A stretch of DNA of 36,228 nucleotides from Legionella sp. 515359 (GCA_025941565.1 JAPCYN010000036.1:1-36228); one strand, 5' to 3'; counted from the stretch's first letter, positions 1-8,779 are shown. A program made the numbers and translations. Notes: generated by a model not told the origin, from the sequence alone.

Positions 1-1
1 A

Positions 2-48
2 GCAAGCTAAAGGTGTTGGAGATGCTGGATTCGGTACCTTTAGCTTGC
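2..48. repeat. 13-bp perfect inverted repeat
   Basis: Bases 2-14 (GCAAGCTAAAGGT) are perfectly complementary to bases 36-48, with a 21-base loop. The structure lies about 90 bases upstream of bamE. There is no T-tract after the right arm, so it is not a typical intrinsic terminator for plus-strand transcription. It may be a leader hairpin, an operator, or a terminator for a minus-strand gene outside the window. Confidence 0.55.
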
Positions 49-139
49 ACAGTAGGTTTCAACTGCTTTTCTAGGTTACAAGGTGTCTTTCAGTAAATGA
101 CGTGTTATTATGGCGAAATTTTTCACGATAGGCAAAAAA

Positions 140-502
140 ATGAGAATAATAATTTTTCTACTTGGAATTGTATTTACCTTAACCCTCACTCAATGTTCAT
201 CATTTGATCTGTCTCGCCGAGTAGTACAACAAGGGAATTTGTTACCAAAATCTAAAATCGACCGGCTCAAAATAGGAATGAGCAAAAATGATGTGGCCAT
301 ATTAATGGGAACCAGTTTGTTAAGTCCCACATTTAATAACGATCGCTGGGACTATGCATACACTTGGCGTAGAGGTCATGGATATACGACGATGTCAACA
401 GTCACTATATATTTCCACAACGATCGCCTAACACATATAGAACGTGGCAAACTAAAGCCCGGTGTAGCATCACTCAATGAACCCGACATCAATCAGGAAT
501 AA
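140..502 (+). CDS. bamE: Outer membrane assembly lipoprotein BamE (SmpA/OmlA family)
   Basis: BamE is a small lipoprotein of the BAM complex, which inserts beta-barrel proteins into the outer membrane. The frame is open from an ATG at 110, but I prefer the ATG at 140: it has an AGG about 8 bases upstream and gives a compact signal peptide (MRIIIFLLGI...) ending at Cys19 (sequence LTQC, with an unusual Gln at -1). The mature part has the family's core: an N-terminal QGN segment, KIDRLKIGMSKNDVAILMGT, and a DRWDYAYTWRRG segment followed by a beta strand. The 120-aa length is close to the family's usual 110-120. It converges on rnfH, with a hairpin between them. Confidence 0.9.
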   Translation: MRIIIFLLGIVFTLTLTQCSSFDLSRRVVQQGNLLPKSKIDRLKIGMSKNDVAILMGTSLLSPTFNNDRWDYAYTWRRGHGYTTMSTVTIYFHNDRLTHIERGKLKPGVASLNEPDINQE

Positions 503-620
503 CAAAGAAATTATAGAAATTGTGAATGATGTGCCAAGGCTCAACATTCACTTGCTAAAGTAACGGATGACTTCTTATGAAAAGATGATGTTAGCAGAAA
601 AATCATCCCATGAAGATAAC

Positions 621-659
621 GAAATGAAACCGAGAATATCACTGCCCCGGTTTCATTTC
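621..659. terminator. Bidirectional hairpin between convergent bamE and rnfH
   Basis: A perfect 12-bp inverted repeat (GAAATGAAACCG at 621-632 and its complement at 648-659) with a 15-base loop lies between the stop of bamE and the stop of rnfH. Position between convergent genes suggests a shared terminator. The flanking T-runs are short, so termination strength is uncertain. Confidence 0.6.
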
Positions 660-665
660 CCAAAG

Positions 666-947
666 CTAAACATGTCGTCGAGTGTTTGTTGCCTTTTGAC
701 GTCGTTTCTCTTTGGGATCTAAAACTAAAGGCCTGTATATCTCTACCCTATCCCCTTCTTGAAGCACCTGCTCTAAAGAAACTTGTTTTGCATAAATTCC
801 CACAGGCATGTTTCGAGTTTCCGGATGAGTATTGTATATTCCTGATGCATTAAGGGCCTCAAAAACTGTTGCTCCTTGTTTGAGCTCCAAATTCATATGT
901 ATTGTGGTCTTATCTACAGCCACATAAACCAACTCAACCCTAACCAT
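666..947 (-). CDS. rnfH: RnfH family ubiquitin-fold protein (UPF0125)
   Basis: A 93-aa protein of the RnfH/UPF0125 family, small beta-grasp proteins of unclear biochemical role that are often encoded beside ratA. The chosen start is the ATG at 947, giving MVRVELVYVAVDK; a longer open frame to 980 only adds sequence inside ratA. Visible family features are the N-terminal strand VRVELVYV, the VFEALNASGI helix, the segment PVGIYAKQV, and DRVEIYRPLVLDPKEKRRQ near the end. It overlaps the ratA stop by 8 bases, so the two are probably translationally coupled. The C-terminal tail is basic. Confidence 0.9.
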   Translation of the reverse strand: MVRVELVYVAVDKTTIHMNLELKQGATVFEALNASGIYNTHPETRNMPVGIYAKQVSLEQVLQEGDRVEIYRPLVLDPKEKRRQKATNTRRHV

Positions 948-1368
948 AAATCGCCTTGGCTCTCTCACAAAATGAATCAACCATTTTATCTGTTACTTGC
1001 TCAAACACCGGTCCAAGCAACATGGAAAACATGCGCCCTGCAAATTCAAATTCCAAATCGAAAGAAACTTTGCATCCCTCTTCGATTTCATCAAAACGCC
1101 AAAAACCCTCTAAATGACTGAATGGACCATCAACAAGACGAATTTCTATCATTTTATTAATTTGTAGCCTGTTACGTGTGGTAAATGACTTGCTCATCCC
1201 GGCAGCGCCGATAACCAAAGTTGCCTGCACTTCGTCTTCATCGCGATGATGTACCAAGCTTTCTGCGCAGTAAGGTAGAAATTCCGCATAACGCTCTACT
1301 TCATTCACCAACGAAAACATTTGTTCACAGGTATAATTGACAGTACGTGATTTTTTCACTATAGGCAT
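940..1368 (-). CDS. ratA: RatA family SRPBCC/START-like protein
   Basis: A 142-aa member of the RatA (PasT/YfjG) family, related to Coq10 and built on the SRPBCC ligand-binding fold. E. coli RatA was described as inhibiting 70S ribosome association, and the family is also linked to respiratory quinone function. Visible hallmarks are the N-terminal SRTVNYTCEQMFSLVNEVER, EFLPYC, and the C-terminal GPVFEQVTDKMVDSFCERAK helix. The start ATG overlaps the stop of the upstream esterase by one base (TAATG), and its end overlaps the rnfH start. The ratA-rnfH order with bamE nearby matches the arrangement in E. coli. Length is typical. Confidence 0.92.
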   Translation of the reverse strand: MPIVKKSRTVNYTCEQMFSLVNEVERYAEFLPYCAESLVHHRDEDEVQATLVIGAAGMSKSFTTRNRLQINKMIEIRLVDGPFSHLEGFWRFDEIEEGCKVSFDLEFEFAGRMFSMLLGPVFEQVTDKMVDSFCERAKAIYG

Positions 1369-2024
1369 TATGCCTCTCCCCGAATTTTATGTCTAAACCA
1401 AAGACTTAGATCTTTAATTTCTTCAAAACAAATTGAATGTTCCATAGGATATTTATAATAAGAAATATTTTCATATCCTTTATTCAATAACCAATCTTTA
1501 CTTGATTCAGTCCATTGAGGTAAAACCAGGGGATCCAATTGCCCAGCCCCCATAAAAAAAGGGGTGTTTTTATCCAGTCTAGGCCTGGTATGCGCCACTA
1601 GTGGCAAATAAGCAGACAAAGCAACGACTCCTGCCAAGCGAGCTGTTGTATGAAGAGCAGTATGTAATGCCATAGCTCCTCCTTGTGAAAATCCCGCTAA
1701 AAAAATCTGGTCGTACGCAAAACCATCGTTTAATTGTTCATCCATGACTTTACGAATCAGTAATTCGGATTGTTCGATTCCTTCTTTATCTTCTCTATCA
1801 ATTAATTTCATGCCCATAATATCATACCAAGCGGGCATGACCATTCCACCATTGAGTGTCACCGGGCGCTGAGGTGCATTAATAAATACATGGCGTATCG
1901 CGATATCGGTGATCGTTAATTGATCGACTAAGCCCATCATATCGGAAGCATCTGCGCCTAATCCATGCATCCAAATAACACATGCCTGTGTTTGAGCCTG
2001 CGACTCATTTATGTATACATTCAA
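1368..2024 (-). CDS. Alpha/beta-hydrolase carboxylesterase (acyl-protein thioesterase-like)
   Basis: A serine esterase of the carboxylesterase/phospholipase family (Pfam Abhydrolase_2), probably cytoplasmic. Numbering from the first codon of the longer frame (2045), the oxyanion motif HGLGA is at 27-31, the nucleophile elbow GFSQG has Ser120, the acid is Asp171 (GQLDPLV) and His203 lies in MEHSI. No ATG starts the frame. I choose TTG at 2024 because AGGGGA lies 6 bases upstream; TTG at 2045 or GTG at 2039 are alternatives. It is the first gene of the esterase-ratA-rnfH set, overlapping ratA by one base. The physiological substrate cannot be read from the sequence. Confidence 0.85.
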   Translation of the reverse strand: MNVYINESQAQTQACVIWMHGLGADASDMMGLVDQLTITDIAIRHVFINAPQRPVTLNGGMVMPAWYDIMGMKLIDREDKEGIEQSELLIRKVMDEQLNDGFAYDQIFLAGFSQGGAMALHTALHTTARLAGVVALSAYLPLVAHTRPRLDKNTPFFMGAGQLDPLVLPQWTESSKDWLLNKGYENISYYKYPMEHSICFEEIKDLSLWFRHKIRGEA

Positions 2025-2243
2025 AACAAATCCCCTCACAGACAAAAAAGAGAAATTATCGCTAATGCATTAACACAGTGCAAGTTATACCTTCTCGATA
2101 TTTTATAGAATCTAAAATCCTCAAAAATAAAATAAAATAACACCAATTTGAGCAACCAATAAACAAAAACACCGACCAGACTATTTTATTATTACCCAAC
2201 ATGTATTATAGTACGCTACAGTGGGTTAATAAGTGGCAAGAGT

Positions 2244-5165
2244 ATGTTTAAGAAAGTAGAATCTAAATCATTTACCCTTACGATGTTGGGGACAGATACA
2301 GTCTATACCCCCGCTCTAAAAAACAAGAAAAAAGCACCTGTAAAAGTAGGGGATAAATTGCAGGAGTATTATCCTAAGGGAGAAACTCTAAGTCTTGTTT
2401 CTATGTTGATTAAAACAGATAACCTTGTGACTGATCACAAACAACTTGTTCCTTATCAATCTTCAGAAGTCGCTGTTGTTAATGGCCCTAAGACGGAAGG
2501 AACCAATGTTGGTGAAAAAATTGGAATTGGGCTAGGCATCGCATTAAATGCCCTTGTTCGGGGACAAACTGAACTTAATGATATTGCACACAGCAGAGGT
2601 GGAGTTGAATCCATTCTGATTGCTCATGAAATCAATGCGATAAAAGACGCAATTAACTCTTGTGAAAATTTCGAGCAATTAATAAAAGAGCTAACGCGAC
2701 AACAAACAGAGAGACAAAAAGGAAAACCCTCTAATAATACTCCTGACATTATTAAATCCCTGTTGACTCAACTACCTAAAGATAGAGAATCCCAAGAACT
2801 ATGGTTTAAAGCACTGAAAACCAATATCCCCGAGGTTTCAATGAACCTTTTTATCATTGACCCTGTTCCTGGGGACGTCTGCTGGCCTGTAACATGGTAC
2901 GACCCAAGATTCTTTTCCATTCCGCCTATTGTTAAATATGCAGAATTTGTCTATTACGAAAATGAACATTCCGATTGGGGCTTTACACCCATCTATCCAG
3001 AAGCTTCAGATCCAAAACAACAGCTAATCATTCGCAATACCCTGCCCGGACATCATGGTACAGGCTCTGCTGGAAGTAATGCATCACAACAAAACGTTGT
3101 CGTTTCCCCTGATAAAACTAAATCAACACACGTGCAAAAATTAATGATTTTTAAATTACTTCATTTTTTAGCGATTCATGGTGTTGAATTTAAAGATGCT
3201 CAAGAAGTTTTTCATGAACACACCGGCCTAGGTAGAAAATACATCTCTTTTCTGAACGAAATAGGAATTAGCGAGGGTATTGATGTAGCAAAACTTGATT
3301 TTCCAACTATATTTCGCAAGCTCTATGACAAAATTTATGAAAATAGAACGGCATATGAAGCGTTTAATGCGACTCATTACACACTTATGGGCGTAGCACC
3401 TCAAAGAAAAATGCTACGTACTGACCATAAATACGGTCTTTTAACGGAAGTCTTCCCTAAAAGTATCGGATATGTTAACGAAGAGCACAGTCAGTTAATG
3501 AAAGAGTATTTCTTCAAAATACTCCAGGTTGATTCACATGAGGCAAATAGCCTGGCTGCCTTGATTAAATCGGCACAAACTGTACTCTCTAAAAATATTA
3601 AAAAAATAACCAATCTTTCTTCTTCTCTTATCGAAAATTCGATTGCACCTGCAGCAATCCTTGACAGTGAAAGTGTGCGCCAAGATGTCTTAAGTTCCTT
3701 TGGGGCACTCATTCAAAGAGTAAGCCAACAATATCTGACTGATGATTGGAGCAAAGAAGGAAAACAAAAAGAAAAAGAAGAACTCTTTGCTGCAATCATT
3801 GCTATATTTAATGAGTTTGAAGAGCTATTAAAAATAGACAATCAAACCGTAAAAGAATTTGTAGCTGCTCTCATTGATTTGGGTTTAAAAGGAATTACTC
3901 AGACAGTTGGGCAACAGCATGCAAATCTGGAGGAAGATTTTAATCGTTTACAAACACCAACTGATACCCACTTAAAATACTTTTTTAACACCTTATTGAC
4001 TCAAATCAATCAAGATGAACGTTATTCAGGCGCAGAAATTAATCCGGAAATTATTCAGATCATTGAAAGCTCTGATTTCGCTGAATTAGCAAATTATCCC
4101 GTAAGAATAAAAATAGAATACATCTGCCAACAACTGAAGGAAAAACCTCCTAAAGGTGAAGGTGAAGGAAGTTTGGTTGAGCAACTGACCCAACGCTTTG
4201 AAGAACAGTATAGTAATTCTTTTGATGAATTTGAAAAACTGTATCATCAAATTAGTGTCTTCACCCATGATACTGCAGCCTTAGGTCGGCTATTTGTAAC
4301 CGAGGAAGCCATTTTCAACAAACATGAATTGTCTCTCCGGAAAAAAGCTGAAGCATTAATCGATATCGCGGCACAAAAATTTTATCGAGACCGACCTAAT
4401 GCTTTGCCTGAACCAGCAGAAAAAGGCACTTTCAAAGAATTAGTCGAACGCCGAGCCATTAATAAATACGGTGTAGCTGATCGACTCAAACAAGAAAAAG
4501 CTGTTTTGGAAAAAGAAAAAGAGCAATTAGCTGCGCGCATCAAAGAAATGCAGCGGGAAATCACAGAAAAAGAACAGCAAGAAAGAGAAACTCACGCGTC
4601 TTTAGAAGCAGAAAAAAACAAAAAAATCGAATATCATCAGGCATTGAATGATGATAAAGAGGCAGAGTATTTACTGCTCATTAATAAGAAACTCATTCCG
4701 TTAACCGAGGAATATTTAGCGTCCCTCAACGCTCAATTATCCAATAAACCCAAAGATTGGGAACAAGATAATAAAATAAAATTTAAAATCACAGAAGTAA
4801 CTTCGTTGTATGATATCTTGAAAAATAAAGATGAAATACCCCATCCTAAAGAGCGTTTGCGCGTATTTTATAACAAACTGGATACGATTGAAGCGAAGCT
4901 TAAAGAACATCGTGCCTCCGACTGGGCACGGTATTGCAGAAATGCATTAATCGCCGCAGGAATTCTTTTGACTCTCATCGTTCCAGGGTTAATTGCACTT
5001 GCGATTTATACTCATGTGGGCTACTCATCGGTAAAATCGTCCTGCTTTTGGCGGTCCCCTGGAGACAATGTAGTCTCTACATTGAACAAGTATAGAAAAA
5101 ATCTTGATATATCGATCGAAGATGCTAATGTCGAAGAAATCGGCATAGCGAACCAAAACATATAG
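2244..5165 (+). CDS. 973-aa putative Dot/Icm effector with serine-hydrolase-like N-terminus
   Basis: I do not recognise a named gene. Residues 112-120 contain AHSRGG, a nucleophile-elbow-like motif with Ser117. LFIIDPVPGD follows with Asp206, then LPGHHGTGS with His270/His271. This Ser...Asp...His order and spacing fits an alpha/beta hydrolase such as the phospholipase-like DUF2235 enzymes; that is inference. Residues about 290-740 are mostly helical. About 745-825 is a charged coiled coil rich in Lys and Glu. Residues about 900-925 form a strongly hydrophobic membrane segment (LIAAGILLTLIVPGLIALAI). The tail after it has an acidic stretch (DISIEDANVEE), like the C-terminal E-block signal of Legionella type IV effectors. 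It stands alone, with a weak ribosome site and no operon partner. Confidence 0.75.
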   Translation: MFKKVESKSFTLTMLGTDTVYTPALKNKKKAPVKVGDKLQEYYPKGETLSLVSMLIKTDNLVTDHKQLVPYQSSEVAVVNGPKTEGTNVGEKIGIGLGIALNALVRGQTELNDIAHSRGGVESILIAHEINAIKDAINSCENFEQLIKELTRQQTERQKGKPSNNTPDIIKSLLTQLPKDRESQELWFKALKTNIPEVSMNLFIIDPVPGDVCWPVTWYDPRFFSIPPIVKYAEFVYYENEHSDWGFTPIYPEASDPKQQLIIRNTLPGHHGTGSAGSNASQQNVVVSPDKTKSTHVQKLMIFKLLHFLAIHGVEFKDAQEVFHEHTGLGRKYISFLNEIGISEGIDVAKLDFPTIFRKLYDKIYENRTAYEAFNATHYTLMGVAPQRKMLRTDHKYGLLTEVFPKSIGYVNEEHSQLMKEYFFKILQVDSHEANSLAALIKSAQTVLSKNIKKITNLSSSLIENSIAPAAILDSESVRQDVLSSFGALIQRVSQQYLTDDWSKEGKQKEKEELFAAIIAIFNEFEELLKIDNQTVKEFVAALIDLGLKGITQTVGQQHANLEEDFNRLQTPTDTHLKYFFNTLLTQINQDERYSGAEINPEIIQIIESSDFAELANYPVRIKIEYICQQLKEKPPKGEGEGSLVEQLTQRFEEQYSNSFDEFEKLYHQISVFTHDTAALGRLFVTEEAIFNKHELSLRKKAEALIDIAAQKFYRDRPNALPEPAEKGTFKELVERRAINKYGVADRLKQEKAVLEKEKEQLAARIKEMQREITEKEQQERETHASLEAEKNKKIEYHQALNDDKEAEYLLLINKKLIPLTEEYLASLNAQLSNKPKDWEQDNKIKFKITEVTSLYDILKNKDEIPHPKERLRVFYNKLDTIEAKLKEHRASDWARYCRNALIAAGILLTLIVPGLIALAIYTHVGYSSVKSSCFWRSPGDNVVSTLNKYRKNLDISIEDANVEEIGIANQNI

Positions 5166-5169
5166 AATT

Positions 5170-5203
5170 GTAGCGCCTGGGTGAACGCGTAAGCCGTACC
5201 CCG
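5170..5203 (+). repeat. Degenerate copy of a REP-like palindrome
   Basis: Just after the 973-aa gene, the sequence GTAGCGCCTGGGTGAACGCG resembles the end of the palindrome at 16388-16449 read on the minus strand (GTAGCCTGGGTGAA), apart from a two-base insertion. The second half is decayed. It is probably a relic of the same intergenic repeat family. Confidence 0.4.
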
Positions 5204-5263
5204 AAAAAAGCCCGAATTACACCTCGCTTTCCCCTGGCCACACTGAGAAACATTGCATATCAC

Positions 5264-5292
5264 TTGAATTTTTACTTAAATAAATGGATAGT
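5264..5292 (+). promoter_or_regulatory. Possible promoter for lptM-dapF
   Basis: TTGAAT (5264-5269) and GATAGT (5287-5292) are separated by 17 bases and lie about 30 bases upstream of lptM. The match to sigma-70 consensus is moderate. Confidence 0.35.
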
Positions 5293-5323
5293 TACCCTCT
5301 AACTCTTAATTGCCTATTTGCCA

Positions 5324-5437
5324 ATGAAACGAATTTACTTTTTATTTTTAGTGTGCATCACCCTATTCATATTAGGCTGTGGGCAAAAAGGGCCTCTTTA
5401 TTTGCCGGAATCAACAAAAAATGCCACAAGTAAGTAA
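5324..5437 (+). CDS. lptM: LPS translocon maturation chaperone LptM (YifL)
   Basis: A 37-aa lipoprotein with a signal peptide (MKRIYFLFLVCITLFILG) ending in a lipobox at Cys19, followed at once by GQKGPLYLP, the signature of the LptM/YifL family. LptM helps the LptD-LptE outer-membrane LPS translocon fold with correct disulfides. Length and motif are typical. It has no clear Shine-Dalgarno sequence. The gene lies 23 bases upstream of dapF; in E. coli yifL also precedes dapF, which supports both calls. Confidence 0.88.
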   Translation: MKRIYFLFLVCITLFILGCGQKGPLYLPESTKNATSK

Positions 5438-5460
5438 CCCGTAACTCAGCAGGCAAAATG

Positions 5461-6291
5461 ATGCGAATTAAATTTACAAAAATGCACGGCTTAGGTAATG
5501 ATTTTATTGTAATTGATGGAATCCATCAGCAAATCCATCTCAGCCCCCAACAAATCGCCACTATGGCTCACCGCAATACCGGTATTGGTTTTGACCAATG
5601 CTTGCTTATCGAACCCAGCCAGCAAGAGGGTATCGACTTTAATTATCGAATTTTTAATGCCGATGGTCAGGAAGTGGGTCAATGCGGTAATGGAGCACGT
5701 TGTCTTGCCTTATTTGCACAATACTACGGTTTAACAGACAAGAATCACTTGACTGTCGCAACGAAAACCACACAGATGAATTTACATATCAATTCAGACG
5801 CAAGTGTGAGCGTTGATATGGGTATTCCTCAATTAACCCCATCAGCCATCCCACTCATAGCAGAGCAACAAGCCACTGAATACTCTTTAGAGCTTCCTCA
5901 TAACAAAAGAGTCAGCATACATGCTTTAAGTGTAGGTAATCCACACGCGGTGTTCGTAGTAGAGGATACGGCAACAGCCCCAGTTCATACCCTAGGGAAA
6001 CAAATCAGCTTGCACCCAAGCTTCCCTGCTCAGGCAAATGTTGGGTTTATGCAAATCATGAGTCCGCAACACATCAGATTACGCGTCTATGAACGCGGCT
6101 GTGGCGAAACCCAGGCATGTGGAAGCGGTGCTGTTGCCGCAGCGGCTATTGGACGTTTGTACCATCAACTGGACCAACAGATAAAAGTTACCTTACCTGG
6201 CGGTGATTTATTCATTGACTGGCCCGCATTGAATGAATCCATCACATTAACTGGGCCAGCGGTTTTTGTTTATGAAGGGACCTTATTTTAA
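5461..6291 (+). CDS. dapF: Diaminopimelate epimerase
   Basis: DapF converts LL- to meso-diaminopimelate in the last step before lysine and in the supply of the peptidoglycan cross-linker. Two ATGs occur in tandem (5458 and 5461); the second is better spaced from an AGG. Counting from 5461, the first catalytic cysteine is Cys75 in QCGNGARC and the second is Cys220 in ETQACGSGAVA, with the KMHGLGNDF start motif at residues 7-15. Length of 276 aa is normal for the family. It follows lptM in a likely two-gene operon. The next gene begins 214 bases downstream. Confidence 0.97.
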   Translation: MRIKFTKMHGLGNDFIVIDGIHQQIHLSPQQIATMAHRNTGIGFDQCLLIEPSQQEGIDFNYRIFNADGQEVGQCGNGARCLALFAQYYGLTDKNHLTVATKTTQMNLHINSDASVSVDMGIPQLTPSAIPLIAEQQATEYSLELPHNKRVSIHALSVGNPHAVFVVEDTATAPVHTLGKQISLHPSFPAQANVGFMQIMSPQHIRLRVYERGCGETQACGSGAVAAAAIGRLYHQLDQQIKVTLPGGDLFIDWPALNESITLTGPAVFVYEGTLF

Positions 6292-6505
6292 AATAACCGA
6301 TTTTGACCCAACTTTAGTTGCAATTTCCCTTTCTATGCAAAATTAACACACGTATTGAATTTTATTTACAAAGAGTTATCCTGAAAGAACGCCTCACACT
6401 CGCACCGCTCCAAAATTTACATGAAATTTCTTTCGAAACTCGCTGCAGAAACATTTCGCAAGAAGTTCATTTTGGAAACGGGTGCTTGGCTAAAAGGAGA
6501 GTGCC

Positions 6506-8779
6506 ATGACAGGAAGCAAAATACAAAGTTTTGATTTATTCAAAGCAGCAATGGGCAACCAAGAGTATTTAACAGAAATTAATAAGGATATAGGAAGCCA
6601 AGCCCAATTTTTAACAACTCTCGAAGAGGGGCATTTGACAATCCCCAATATTCTTGAGTCCATTCAAACAGTCAAAAATCTAAAAGTAAAATCTCTTTTA
6701 ATTATTCACTTATTAAGCCAAAAAGAATTCTTGTCTTGTCTCAAAGGTGATTCATTATTAAATCGATTAACGCTTCAAGATCACCACATCCCTTCGCGTC
6801 TTAATGCTCTGGTTCATCAATTAGATTCAGACACTCTTTCAACAAAACTGATCGGCAAATTAGAACCTGAGGCAGCAGTAAGTATTATGTGCTCAGTTCC
6901 TCATTTTCATCAATTAACCAGAACTCAGGTAGAGGCTCTGATTGAAAGATGTCCACTTTATGAAAGACATAAGGTTCTTACGTATTGGATTAATCATTTT
7001 GCATCCATGCCTAATGCTCATTACATCTTGGCCCATTTAATGAATATTGCCGGGCAGAATGTCATCGACGAATTAGGCAAAATGGAGCCTAATCAAAAAG
7101 AAACAGTCATTATCAATATCATCGAACATTTAGGTTTATTTAATAACATCCCTAATAAATTCATCGATCATGCGAACAAGGAATCGTATTTGATTTTGGC
7201 GATACGCCTTTATCTTCATGGCCATTATAATAAAGTGTATGCAACCTATATTAATCAATTATCGAGAAGATTATTAGATAAAAATCATTCTTTTTCCCTG
7301 GAAGCCATTGAACTGCTTTTTTTCCTGAATGATAAACTTGCCTTTAAGGAGTTGGCCAAGAGAACCGCGTATTTAACCAATCGCTATTTAAGAAATAATG
7401 CACTCCAAGGAAATGTTGCATTATTTTATCAAAACCAACGAATCAATATTCAAAGAATGCTTCAAAACATTAATTTAAGTTCACTCGTTCCGGGAAGTAC
7501 CCCAAAAGAATCAAAACAATCGTCAGATCCCGATGAAAATCCTTTTATAGTGGAATTGATGAAACATGACAAGTCGACTAATTGTTTTGAGTATTTTTTA
7601 ATACACTACAAAGGCAGTCTTGAACCAATTATCAAGCTGTTAAATGACTACATGGAGTTTTATCAACGCTCTGAAAACTTAAAAACCCGTACCCAGGCAA
7701 TACGCCATATCGGTTTCATGCTAAGTCGTCCTGAATTAGATGAAACGATTAAAGAGGCAATATTTACTGCATTTTTAAACCATCCCGATTTTTTTGATGA
7801 ACAAGTCAGCTATCAATTGTTCTTATTTGATGCAAAGAGACTCATTCGTTATTTTGGTTTACGTGGTGGACAGGAAAACTATCAACGCGTAATCGATTTG
7901 TGTACTTTAGCACTAAAAAATCTTAATTCTGAAAAAAATGAGGAAACCATTCAAGTCGCGCAAAAAGCACTTTCGGAAGCCCAACAAGAATTAAAGTTTA
8001 CTCAAGAGCAAGGATTTTTTTCGGGTTTAATTAAATGGATTAAACGATGTTGGATTTATGGGTGGACCGGTTTTTTTAAACCGAACTTGCCCGATTATGT
8101 TGCTTCAGAATCATTGGCGCTGGCGGTAAACAATAAAAGAACCCTCAGAAATCGGGTAAAAAGAACCTCACCTATTCAAGACTCAGAAAAGGAACTTCTG
8201 AATTTGTTGAACGCAATGGCTCTTCCATTAACGCAGGAAAAATTTGCAGACATTATTAACGCATTGGACAGTTACTCGTTACAAACAATGCCTAAAGAAG
8301 AACTGAGTACGAGAGCGAAACTCCATGTGTTATTCCATTATGTTATGGATCATAAAGAAGACAATGAAGCTCTTTATCGTTGGTTAAAAGACAATCAAAA
8401 TCCATTCATTACGAATCAATTTCGTCTCTTGGAATTGATGTTAAAAGAAAAGCCTCGGGGTGAGATAGATTCCTTACTTACAGAGGTCAACGAAGATTCA
8501 GATAGCCTACAATATGTTTCTGAAGAATTGGATTGCTTCATGCCCGAACTGATAGTCAAGCCCAGCATAAAGCCGTTAAAACGTACAGAGACAACGGATT
8601 TTGTAGCAAGCGCAACTAAAGTACTTTCCGAATATGCTTGTGAAGCTACTGGATATGCACAAAGTGCATTGCATTGGGCAGAGGGTTTTTTTGCCCAAAT
8701 AAAAAATCCGGCACAAGAGGAGGAAGTTGCCTTTGAGGTGGAACATATTGAATCGTTTAAAAGTGTAATCAACAATTAA
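6506..8779 (+). CDS. 757-aa helical protein, candidate Dot/Icm effector
   Basis: I do not recognise a named family. The start is well supported by AAAGGAGAG 5-13 bases upstream of the ATG. The protein is almost wholly alpha-helical with Leu/Ile-rich repeats of helix pairs in the first 340 residues, suggesting an armadillo/HEAT-like solenoid. A Ser/Pro linker (about 330-345) leads to a second helical region. Residues about 505-530 are aromatic and basic (GFFSGLIKWIKRCWIYGWTG), a possible membrane-binding amphipathic segment. The tail carries an acidic run (PAQEEEVAFEVEHIE) ending 10 residues before the stop, like an E-block secretion signal. No signal peptide is seen. L. pneumophila, from memory, has translocated proteins near the equivalent fatty-acid cluster; this was not checked. 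Confidence 0.7.
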   Translation: MTGSKIQSFDLFKAAMGNQEYLTEINKDIGSQAQFLTTLEEGHLTIPNILESIQTVKNLKVKSLLIIHLLSQKEFLSCLKGDSLLNRLTLQDHHIPSRLNALVHQLDSDTLSTKLIGKLEPEAAVSIMCSVPHFHQLTRTQVEALIERCPLYERHKVLTYWINHFASMPNAHYILAHLMNIAGQNVIDELGKMEPNQKETVIINIIEHLGLFNNIPNKFIDHANKESYLILAIRLYLHGHYNKVYATYINQLSRRLLDKNHSFSLEAIELLFFLNDKLAFKELAKRTAYLTNRYLRNNALQGNVALFYQNQRINIQRMLQNINLSSLVPGSTPKESKQSSDPDENPFIVELMKHDKSTNCFEYFLIHYKGSLEPIIKLLNDYMEFYQRSENLKTRTQAIRHIGFMLSRPELDETIKEAIFTAFLNHPDFFDEQVSYQLFLFDAKRLIRYFGLRGGQENYQRVIDLCTLALKNLNSEKNEETIQVAQKALSEAQQELKFTQEQGFFSGLIKWIKRCWIYGWTGFFKPNLPDYVASESLALAVNNKRTLRNRVKRTSPIQDSEKELLNLLNAMALPLTQEKFADIINALDSYSLQTMPKEELSTRAKLHVLFHYVMDHKEDNEALYRWLKDNQNPFITNQFRLLELMLKEKPRGEIDSLLTEVNEDSDSLQYVSEELDCFMPELIVKPSIKPLKRTETTDFVASATKVLSEYACEATGYAQSALHWAEGFFAQIKNPAQEEEVAFEVEHIESFKSVINN

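Noticed and set aside
876-1121. 81-codon plus-strand frame opposite rnfH/ratA
   Set aside because: It is antisense to two well-supported overlapping genes and has no family features.
6318-6509. 63-codon open frame between dapF and the 757-aa gene
   Set aside because: It starts with TTG, has no ribosome site, shows no recognisable family and runs into the strong ribosome site of the next gene.
6421-6534. 37-codon ATG frame (MKFLSKLAAETF...) ending inside the 757-aa gene
   Set aside because: No Shine-Dalgarno sequence and no family resemblance; it covers the ribosome site of the real gene and is probably chance.
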